Positions 49,791-56,925 of a stretch of 64,000 nt of DNA are shown here, one piece after another. The DNA is from Streptomyces tsukubensis. GTDB lineage: Bacteria; Actinomycetota; Actinomycetes; Streptomycetales; Streptomycetaceae. The DNA is taken from assembly GCF_009296025.1 (NCBI RefSeq), contig NZ_CP045178.1, positions 8,184,001 to 8,248,000 on the forward strand, written 5' to 3'. Numbering within the stretch: position 1 is the stretch's first letter; each line of letters opens with the position of its first letter. Below the pieces are notes generated by a model. It ran no database searches. It was given only the letters and a program-made list of their open reading frames with translations, and was not told the origin of the DNA. Made by a program: the position numbers and the translations under genes.

Positions 49791-51065
49791 TCACACCGGC
49801 GGGGCCGGGACCGGTGCGGCCGGAACCGGCGTGAACCGCACCGGAAGAGCCGTCGGCACCCGTGTCCACGGCGACGGCCGCCAGGTCACCTCCTCGCCCG
49901 CGACAGCCAACCGCAGATCCGGCAGCAGACGCAGCGCCGTCGTCACCGCCGTACGGGTGATGAGCCGGGCCGGCACCTGGGCGGGGCAGACGTGCGGCCC
50001 CGAGGAGAACGCGAGATGGGCCCTGTTGCCCGGCTCCGCCCCACCGTCCTCGGGGCGGATCGCCGGATCGTCATTGGCCCCGGCGATCCCCAGGATCAGA
50101 CAGTCGCCGCGCCGGATGTACTGGCCGCCCAGCTCCGTGTCGCGCAGCGCGTACCTGGCGGGCATGTTGTTCACCGGTGGGTCGCGCCAGAGCGCCTCGT
50201 CAAGGGCGTCGTCCACACCGAGCCTGCCCCCGTGCAGCCGAGCGGCGAAGCGGGGGTCGGCCAGCAACAGCCGCAGTGTGTGCGAGATCCACGCCGTGAC
50301 GGTCTCATTGCCCGCGGAGACCATGACAGCCATCGACTGGAGGTGTTCGGCCTCCGTCGCCAGGTTCGGGTGGTCGAGGAAGGCCGACGTGAGATCGCCC
50401 GTCGGAACGGTCCGCCGCCCGCGCATGGTGTCGTGCAGGATCTCCTCGAAGCGCCGGTCCCCTTCCCCCGAGCTGTCCGCGCTGCCACCGGGTGAGGCCA
50501 GGGCCCGTAACAGCTCCCGGCCGCCCGCGGTGTCGAGCCCGAAGAGCCGGCCGAGGGCCAGCATCGGCACGATGGTGGCGTACTCACCCACGAGGTCGGC
50601 GCTGCCCCGCCCCGAGAACGCCGCGATCAGATCCCGGCACATGGCCTCGACCTGGCGGCGCGTCCTGCGCTGATCGATCTTGGCCACCACCTCGTCGAGC
50701 GGCTGGCGCAGCCTCCGGTGTTCGAGGCCGTCGGTGGCGAGCACGTTGGGCCGCCAGGACATCATCGGCAGGAGCCCGGAACGCGGCGGCACACCCCCTT
50801 CGTTCAGGTCACGCCAATTGCGCGGGTCACGTGAGAAGACCTGCTCCTGACGGACCATGGCGAGCAACTCGTGATAGCCGAGCACGAGCCACGCGTGCAC
50901 GCCCGGTTCGAGTTCGACCCTGGCGACATTGCCCCACTCCTCGCGCAGCGCGCGGTAGACCTCCCTGGGCTCGGCCGCGCCCACCGCCGACGAGAGAAGC
51001 AGCAGCCCGGAGGCGGAATCGTGGACGCGTGCGGGACACCCCGGCGGTGATGCGTCATGACTCAT
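49791..51065 (-). CDS. Cytochrome P450, CYP157-like, ExxR motif replaced
   Basis: This 424-residue P450 has the I-helix segment VSAGNETVT (249-257) and haem-ligand Cys360 in AFSSGPHVCPAQ. The K-helix motif ExxR, conserved in nearly all P450s, reads E290-A-L-W293. Replacement of that Arg is a known peculiarity of the CYP157 family, which is typically attached to conservons in Streptomyces. The ATG at 51065 overlaps the GTPase stop by ATGA, so the P450 is co-translated with the conservon. Without the ExxR salt bridge it may use an altered mechanism or be a ligand sensor. Substrate unknown. Confidence 0.9.
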   Translation of the reverse strand: MSHDASPPGCPARVHDSASGLLLLSSAVGAAEPREVYRALREEWGNVARVELEPGVHAWLVLGYHELLAMVRQEQVFSRDPRNWRDLNEGGVPPRSGLLPMMSWRPNVLATDGLEHRRLRQPLDEVVAKIDQRRTRRQVEAMCRDLIAAFSGRGSADLVGEYATIVPMLALGRLFGLDTAGGRELLRALASPGGSADSSGEGDRRFEEILHDTMRGRRTVPTGDLTSAFLDHPNLATEAEHLQSMAVMVSAGNETVTAWISHTLRLLLADPRFAARLHGGRLGVDDALDEALWRDPPVNNMPARYALRDTELGGQYIRRGDCLILGIAGANDDPAIRPEDGGAEPGNRAHLAFSSGPHVCPAQVPARLITRTAVTTALRLLPDLRLAVAGEEVTWRPSPWTRVPTALPVRFTPVPAAPVPAPPV

Positions 51066-51673
51066 GAGGCGTTCTCCTGTACGCGGGCGCCGGGCCCCAG
51101 GCTGGACACGTACTGAACGAGAGTGATCAAGGCGTCCCGTGACGACGTCCTCTCCCGCGCGTCGCACTGCACCAGCGGTGTGCGGTCCAGGAGATCGAGC
51201 GCGCCGCGCAGTTCGCCCTCACCGTAGACGTCGCTGTCGGGGAAACGGTTGACCGCGACCGCGAACGGCAGCCCCCGCAACTCCAGTTGTTCCAGTACGT
51301 CGAAGCTGTCCTCAAGACGCCGGGTGTCGACGAGGACGAGCACCCCGAGAGCGCCCTCCGCGAGCCCTTCCCAGAGATCCCAGAACCGCCGCTGGCCCGG
51401 TGTGCCGAACAGATAGAGAGCGAGCCTCGGGTTGAGGGTGATGCGTCCGAAGTCCATCGCCACGGTCGTGGTCGTCTTCGTGTTCACCCCGGCGAGATCG
51501 TCGACCCCGAGGCTCGCCCGTGTCATCGTCTCCTCGGTGCGCAGCGGTGTGATCTCACTGACGGAGCCGACGAGAGTGGTCTTGCCGACACCGAACGCTC
51601 CGACGATGAGGATCTTGACGGCCTGCTGGACGGTGTCCGGCAGATAGCGGTCAGTGGAGCCTGCGAAGACCAT
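51062..51673 (-). CDS. cvnD: Conservon GTPase (CvnD)
   Basis: This 203-residue small GTPase is of the MglA/Rab-like ATP/GTP-binding group found in conservons. The P-loop is GAFGVGKTT (25-33) and switch residues lie in VAMDFGRI. The guanine-specificity motif appears as VNRFPDSD instead of NKxD, which is usual in this family. It would act with the roadblock protein as a switch downstream of the sensor kinase. It overlaps the DUF742 gene by 23 bp upstream and the P450 gene by 4 bp downstream. Confidence 0.93.
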   Translation of the reverse strand: MVFAGSTDRYLPDTVQQAVKILIVGAFGVGKTTLVGSVSEITPLRTEETMTRASLGVDDLAGVNTKTTTTVAMDFGRITLNPRLALYLFGTPGQRRFWDLWEGLAEGALGVLVLVDTRRLEDSFDVLEQLELRGLPFAVAVNRFPDSDVYGEGELRGALDLLDRTPLVQCDARERTSSRDALITLVQYVSSLGPGARVQENAS

Positions 51674-52013
51674 CCAGTACCTCCTGGAGCAGTTGTGAAT
51701 CGGGCCGCACGGCCCGGGGGACACCGCTGCGCGCGGTCAGATGTCCTGAGTCGACCAGGTCGGACACCAGTACTTTCACCAGGCTCACCGGCAGTTCGAG
51801 GTGGGCGGCGCTCTCCACGAGCGAGAGCAGCCGCGAACACATGCGCAGCAGGGCGTGCTGCTCGCGGGTGGCGGAGGGCGGGAGGGGCGGCGCCGGTTCC
51901 GTGGCCACCAGAAGAGTGTCGAGACCCATGGTGTTCCGCGTCGGCCGGGTTCTGCCCCTGGTGATCACGTACGAGCGCAGGGCGCTGTCCGGATGGTCCG
52001 TGGAGCCTCTCAT
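51651..52013 (-). CDS. cvnC: DUF742 protein (CvnC)
   Basis: This 120-residue DUF742 protein starts at MRGSTDHPDSALRSYVITRG and has the conserved winged-helix-like part LPVSLVKVLVSDLVDSGHL, ending in a Leu-rich helix. It is the third conservon component and probably links the roadblock protein to the GTPase, though its biochemical role is not established. The ATG at 52013 overlaps the roadblock stop by ATGA. Confidence 0.92.
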   Translation of the reverse strand: MRGSTDHPDSALRSYVITRGRTRPTRNTMGLDTLLVATEPAPPLPPSATREQHALLRMCSRLLSLVESAAHLELPVSLVKVLVSDLVDSGHLTARSGVPRAVRPDSQLLQEVLDGLRRLH

Positions 52014-52426
52014 CGCGACAGTCCCTGCCGGGGCGGGCTGCTCAGATGGGTCGCCCCGATCTTGAGGACCTGCGCCTGCATCTGCCTGGCAACCTGTTTG
52101 GGATCCACCACGGGGCCCGTCACGGCCGCGAGATGCGCCCCGCACGCGCTGCGCATGAAGAGGAAACCGCCGTTGAACTCGGCCATCTGCTGATGCACCG
52201 CACCGTGCTCGTCACCGAATTCCCTGCCCAAGGCGCGGCCGAGGGACTGGAGCCCGGAACAGTTGGCGGACAGCCGGTCCGCCGTGTCCCTGTCGAGCCC
52301 CTCCGACTTGGCCAGCAGCAGCCCGTCGGAACTGAAGACGATGACATGCCGTACGCCGGGCACCGCGGAGACTTCCGCGATCATCCAGGCCCGTCGGTCC
52401 GGGTCGTCCACATAACTCATACTCAC
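52010..52426 (-). CDS. cvnB: Roadblock/LC7 protein (CvnB)
   Basis: This 138-residue roadblock/LC7 domain protein contains VPGVRHVIVFSSDGLLLAKS, then LGRALGREFGDEHG and FLFMRSACGAHLAAVTG. In conservons it regulates the partner GTPase, as MglB does for MglA. The GTG at 52426 has AAGGA five bases upstream; the ATG two codons later is an alternative. It overlaps the sensor kinase stop (GTGA), so production of the four proteins is tightly coupled. Confidence 0.93.
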   Translation of the reverse strand: MSMSYVDDPDRRAWMIAEVSAVPGVRHVIVFSSDGLLLAKSEGLDRDTADRLSANCSGLQSLGRALGREFGDEHGAVHQQMAEFNGGFLFMRSACGAHLAAVTGPVVDPKQVARQMQAQVLKIGATHLSSPPRQGLSR

Positions 52427-54354
52427 GTGTGTCCTTGAGAGGGGTCTGGGGGAGTGGTGGACGGGCCGTGTCCTTCGTACGGAAGCAGGTCGGACGAGGG
52501 GAAGGACCGGCCGCCCTCGAAGAACTGCCCCATCCAGTCACCGGCCTCGTCCGGGGTGGCGGAAGGCACCGCCTCGACGGGTGGCTCCGCGTAGCCGGGC
52601 AGCCGCTCGCCCCGCCGCGAGTGGCGTTGCGGCAGCCGGCGGGCGTGAGCGCCACGTCCGTCCGCGTGGTCCTGCTCCGTGCTCTCCGGGTCCCGCGGGT
52701 CGGCGCCGCGGTCGGCTGAGACCTCCGTCCACGGCTGCGACACATCGGTCCCGTGGGAAGTGGCCGAGTCCGTGAGCCAGGGCTCGGAGCTGTACGTCTG
52801 CCGCGATGCGGCCGCGCCCGCCGCGTATCCCCCGTCGCCGACCGGGGACGGGGTGGCTCCGGGGTCGGCCGGTGACCACGGCTGGGCTCGCTCCGGCTGC
52901 CACGGGTCGGGGCGCGCGGGGCCCCACGGGTCGGACGGGTCGGGTGCCCAGGACTGCTGCGGCCCTGCCGACCAGGGCTGCTGCGGGTCCGTGGACCAGG
53001 TGGCCGCCCCGTCCTTCGGCTGCGCCGAGGTGGGAGTCCGGCCGGATACGGGGGCCTGGCCTCCCTGATACTCCTCGCCGGGCGCGTCCTGCCGGGGCGG
53101 CCCGATCGCGCCGCCTCTCGACGCCGGGGCGTCCAGCTCTTCCGGTGGCCCCGCGGGGCGCGGGATCGCGCCACTCCTGCGCGGGCGCGCGCCGACCGGG
53201 TCCAGTGCTTCGAGCGCCTCCACGGGCACCAGCACCACGGCGCGTACGCCGCCGTAGGGCGAGGGCAGGAGGTCGACCTGGAAGCCGTGCCGCTCGGCGA
53301 AGCGGCCCACCACGGCGAAACCGGTCTGTGGGATCTCCCCGACATCGCTGACGCTCATCAGCCGCCGTCCCGAGACGATCTCGCGGGCGCCGGAGAGGCG
53401 GTACTCGTCGAGCCCGAGGCCGCCGTCGTCGACCTCGACGACGGCGCCGCGCTGCACGGTACGGACCGTGACGGGGACCGTCGTTCGCGGTGGCGAGTAC
53501 TCGGTGGCGTTGGCCAGCAGCTCGGCGATGAGGTGGATCAGCGGCTCGACGAGCGGCGCCACGACGCCGATGTCGGGCTCACCCGTCACCTCGACCCTGC
53601 GGTACGCCACGATCCTGCCTGAAGCGGCCCGCGCCACGTCGACCAGGGAGAGGGGTTTCTGCCACTGCTGGCCGGGCCACTCGCCGCACAGCACCTTGAG
53701 GCTCTGGGCATGCCGGGCCTGCTGGGTCGCCGCGTGGTCCACCTGCATGGTCGCATCGAGCAGGTCCGCGTCCCCCGGACAGCGGTGGGCGAGGGCGGTC
53801 GCCGCCGCCTGGATGCGGTGGGCGGAGGTCTGTACCCGGCTGGCGAGCTCCACGAGGACGAGTCGCTGGGACTCCTCCCGGTACTCCATCTCCTCGGCCA
53901 CCTCGTTCAGCAGCCGGTCGAAGAGTTCTCCCAGTGGCGCCGCCAGCTCACGGCTCTGCGCGCGGGCCTCGGGGATGTCACCGCCGCGTACCGCGACAGG
54001 CAGCCGTTCCTTGAGGATGTGCTCCAGCTCCTGGCGGACCAGATCGGCCTGCCCGCCGGTGTACATACGCCATTCCGTGTCCCTGCGCGCCGCCAACTCC
54101 TCCAGCTCATGGACCTCTTCGGCGCGGCGGTCCGCCTCGGCGAGCGCCGCCCTGTGCCCTCTGCGCAGGGTCTCCAGGGCCACGAGGACCAGTACGGCGA
54201 GCACGCCGAGCAGCAGGGCTGGACCGACGCGGGTACGGGCGACGAGCACCACGGCCCCGGCGAAGCCGACCACCGCGACTATCAGGGTCGCCGGCCACAG
54301 GGTTCCCGCCGCACGGGCGGAGGAGGTGGGGGCAGGCGCGGGGGGAGGAGCCAT
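52423..54354 (-). CDS. cvnA: Conservon sensor histidine kinase-like protein (CvnA)
   Basis: This 643-residue membrane protein has two transmembrane helices (about residues 20-40 and 44-62) with almost no extracytoplasmic loop, a coiled cytoplasmic region (65-215) and a HATPase_c domain at about 235-375. The N-box is LIAELLANATEY and the G1 box VDDGGLGL. There is no orthodox H-box. The C-terminal 260 residues are low complexity, with recurrent PW motifs (QPW, DPW, SW) and Pro/Asp. This protein heads the conservon. The ATG at 54354 lacks an obvious strong ribosome binding site. Confidence 0.92.
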   Translation of the reverse strand: MAPPPAPAPTSSARAAGTLWPATLIVAVVGFAGAVVLVARTRVGPALLLGVLAVLVLVALETLRRGHRAALAEADRRAEEVHELEELAARRDTEWRMYTGGQADLVRQELEHILKERLPVAVRGGDIPEARAQSRELAAPLGELFDRLLNEVAEEMEYREESQRLVLVELASRVQTSAHRIQAAATALAHRCPGDADLLDATMQVDHAATQQARHAQSLKVLCGEWPGQQWQKPLSLVDVARAASGRIVAYRRVEVTGEPDIGVVAPLVEPLIHLIAELLANATEYSPPRTTVPVTVRTVQRGAVVEVDDGGLGLDEYRLSGAREIVSGRRLMSVSDVGEIPQTGFAVVGRFAERHGFQVDLLPSPYGGVRAVVLVPVEALEALDPVGARPRRSGAIPRPAGPPEELDAPASRGGAIGPPRQDAPGEEYQGGQAPVSGRTPTSAQPKDGAATWSTDPQQPWSAGPQQSWAPDPSDPWGPARPDPWQPERAQPWSPADPGATPSPVGDGGYAAGAAASRQTYSSEPWLTDSATSHGTDVSQPWTEVSADRGADPRDPESTEQDHADGRGAHARRLPQRHSRRGERLPGYAEPPVEAVPSATPDEAGDWMGQFFEGGRSFPSSDLLPYEGHGPSTTPPDPSQGHT

Positions 54355-54781
54355 GGAACACCTTCGGGTATGGGCTTGACGTCACCGTCCGGCCGAGAGG
54401 GCTCTGCGAGGACCGTCCCGGCCGCCGTACCGGAGGGGGGCGCGCGTCGCGCGATCGGGTCGCCCGGCGGTCGGAGCGGCCGGCCGGCCACGCTGGGCGC
54501 CGTCGTCCGCCCGCACACGCGGAAGCGACCCGTCCGCAGGGCAACTGCCTCTTCGCCGGACGGTGTCGAAAGATCGTATCTCCCATGCAGCTGCCACAAA
54601 GCCCGTATCCGAGGCGAAAGTTCATTCCACGGTCATCCCGGACTTCGGTTACCCGGCACTTCAGCTCCCCTGTCCGCCTGTTCGGCCGACGCGGGCAGGG
54701 CGGAACCGCGGCGGGCTTTGAACTGATGTACTAATCGGCGGAGTTGACAAGCCGCCCGGAATCGATCCCGCGGAGTACGGC
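54355..54781. other. Promoter region upstream of conservon
   Basis: These 427 bp between the sensor kinase start and the ArsR gene end hold no recognisable gene. Composition drops in GC around 54560-54650 and 54715-54760, compatible with the conservon promoter and the ArsR 3' region, but no firm boxes were assigned. Confidence 0.45.
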
Positions 54782-55138
54782 TCAGTCGCGGTGCCGTGGC
54801 CCGGGGACCCGGGAGGCATGGCGCAGGGCCTCGTTGAGGAAGGGGCCGGTGCGGCCGTCACGCAGCGTGTAGAGGGCGCGCCTGCCGTCCTTGCGCGCCT
54901 GCACCAGGCCCGCGGCCCGCAGCTTCGCCAGATGCTGGCTCACGGCGGGCCGGGCCGCGCCGCTCGCGGCGGTGAGGGTGCTGACGTCTGCCTCGCCGCG
55001 GGCGAGGACCCACATCAGCCGCAGCCTGGTGGGGTCGGAGAGCAGCGCGAACACCCGTGCCGCCGCGGCGAACTGCGGCCCGCCCCCGGCCCGTGTCCGC
55101 GAAATGCCCGCCCCTGCAAGGTCGTCGCCCGCCACCAT
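54782..55138 (-). CDS. ArsR/SmtB-family transcriptional regulator
   Basis: This 118-residue regulator has a winged helix (FALLSDPTRLRLMWVLARGE, then TAASGAARPAVSQHLAKLRA, about residues 27-75) and a beta-wing KDGRRALYTLRDG. No metal-binding CxC motif of the ArsR or CzrA type is visible, so it may sense something other than a metal. The ATG at 55138 is the first start near the domain. It lies 110 bp downstream of, and in the same direction as, the SDR gene, and may regulate it. Confidence 0.88.
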   Translation of the reverse strand: MVAGDDLAGAGISRTRAGGGPQFAAAARVFALLSDPTRLRLMWVLARGEADVSTLTAASGAARPAVSQHLAKLRAAGLVQARKDGRRALYTLRDGRTGPFLNEALRHASRVPGPRHRD

Positions 55139-55248
55139 GTATCCATCGTACTGGTGTACGGCCACGGGCGGCGGCGGCGGCGAGCCGGGCAGGGGCGGCC
55201 GGGCGACGGGGCTACCGGGCGGAGCCCTTCGAGGAGTTGTGGGGCGTT

Positions 55249-56043
55249 CTAGGGCAGGATCGCGTCGACGTATCCACCGTCCACGCGCAGCGCGCCGCCC
55301 GTGGTGGCCGAGGCCTGGTCGGAGCTGAGGTACACCACCATGTTGGCGATCTCCTCCGGTTCGATCAGTCGTTGGATCAGCGACTGCGGACGGTGCTCGC
55401 GCATGAAGGCACGCTGCGCCTCGTCCCAGGGCAGCCCCTTGTCGACCAGTTCGTAGACGAAATCCTCGACGCCCCCTGTGTGGGTGGGGCCGGCGATCAC
55501 CGAGTTGACGGTGACGCCGGTGCCCGCGGCCTCCTTGGCGAAACCTCGGCTCACGGAGAGCAGTGCCGTCTTCGACATGCCGTAGTGGATCATCTCGGCG
55601 GGGATCACCACGGCCGAGTCGCTGGCGATGTTCTGCACCCGGCCCCAGCCGCGGGCTGTCATCCCCGGCAGGTACGCGCGGATCATCCGGACGGCGGTGA
55701 GTACGTTCACCTCGAAGTAGCGCCGCCACTCCTCGTCGCTGATCTCCATGGCGGGACGCGCCCCGAAGACCCCCAGGTTGTTGACGAGGATGTCCACGTC
55801 CGGCAACGCGTCGAGGACCCGCGCCGCCCCCTCGTCGGACGACAGGTCACCGGCCACGGCCACCAGATCGGCGTCGGGGTCGGAGGCCCGCAGACGTTCC
55901 ACTGCCTCCTCTGTCCTCCTCCCGTCCCGGCCGTTCACCGCGACCCGTGCCCCGGACGCGGCGAGCCCCGCCGCGATGGCCGCGCCGATACCCTGCGTGG
56001 ACCCGGTGACCAGGGCGGTCCTGCCCGCGAGGTCGATCCGCAT
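55249..56043 (-). CDS. Short-chain dehydrogenase/reductase
   Basis: This 264-residue NAD(P)-dependent enzyme has the coenzyme motif TGSTQGIG (13-20), NNLGVFG and the active-site YGMSK. The C-terminal GGALRVDGGYVDAILP is typical of classical SDRs. Asp/Arg after the second strand (NGRDGRR) suggests NADP preference. It shares direction with the ArsR gene. The substrate cannot be inferred. Confidence 0.92.
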   Translation of the reverse strand: MRIDLAGRTALVTGSTQGIGAAIAAGLAASGARVAVNGRDGRRTEEAVERLRASDPDADLVAVAGDLSSDEGAARVLDALPDVDILVNNLGVFGARPAMEISDEEWRRYFEVNVLTAVRMIRAYLPGMTARGWGRVQNIASDSAVVIPAEMIHYGMSKTALLSVSRGFAKEAAGTGVTVNSVIAGPTHTGGVEDFVYELVDKGLPWDEAQRAFMREHRPQSLIQRLIEPEEIANMVVYLSSDQASATTGGALRVDGGYVDAILP

Positions 56044-56279
56044 GTGCTCCTCTTTCCTCGGTACGTGGAATGCCTGGCCGGACGGCTGCCCCCGGACCGC
56101 CGCCCACTCACTCTTCCATGGTCACGCGGGTGCGCGCCCCCGTCCTGTCGTAGCGCGCGAGGCCTCTCCGCGCTCCTCGGCGGTTCCCCCCGGCCCGCCG
56201 ACTGGCAGGTGTCCGCCCAGGTCGGGACACTTCTCGTACGGGACGGGGCGCGCACGCCGTACACCGCACAGGAGGTCTC

Positions 56280-56756
56280 ATGGCCACAGACCGGGCAGGC
56301 CCTTCCGCCATCACGATCCAGCCACTGGAGACGTCCAGGATCGCCGCGGTCCTCGACCTCGGTAACCACGTCTACGACACGACGGTGAAGCCGTACACGG
56401 GCTGGTCCCTCACGGCGATCGCCGCGCACCTCGACAGTGGCTCACCCGTCTGCCTGACGGCACTCGCCGGTGAGCGGCTGGCCGGCTTCGTCCTCGGCTC
56501 GATGTCGTTCGAGCAGCGCGGCGACTGGGGACACATGGAATGGATCGCCGTGGACCCGATCCACCAGGGGCAGGGTGTCGCGGGACGTCTCGTGGAGGCG
56601 TGCTGCGAGAAGCTGGCCGAGGCCGGTGCCTCAAGCGTCGTGACCGATGTGGCGGCCGAGAACACCGCTTCCGCGAAGCTGATGGGCCGGCACGGCTTCA
56701 CCGAGGGGAAGGCCGTCAGTTTCTACGTGCGCGAGGTGGAGCACCCGCAGGGGTGA
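56280..56756 (+). CDS. GNAT-family N-acetyltransferase
   Basis: This 158-residue acetyltransferase has the acetyl-CoA loop VDPIHQGQGVAGRLV (about 97-111), preceded by GHMEWIAV and followed by ENTASAKLMGRHGF. These are the A and B motifs of the GNAT fold. The ATG follows GGAGGTCTC. It is a single-gene unit; the substrate is unknown. Confidence 0.92.
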   Translation: MATDRAGPSAITIQPLETSRIAAVLDLGNHVYDTTVKPYTGWSLTAIAAHLDSGSPVCLTALAGERLAGFVLGSMSFEQRGDWGHMEWIAVDPIHQGQGVAGRLVEACCEKLAEAGASSVVTDVAAENTASAKLMGRHGFTEGKAVSFYVREVEHPQG

Positions 56757-56925
56757 CCTCCGCCCCGGGCGCCCTCCGCCCGCCTCCCCGAACCGCCCCG
56801 GATGTGCGACGCCCCTCGCACGGGCGGCGCGCCGGGAGCCGCGAAACGTGATGACCGATATATCACTGTTGAGTGTCTTTTGATCCTCACGTATCCCTCA
56901 CGGGCGGCCGGCGCCCCGGAGCCGT

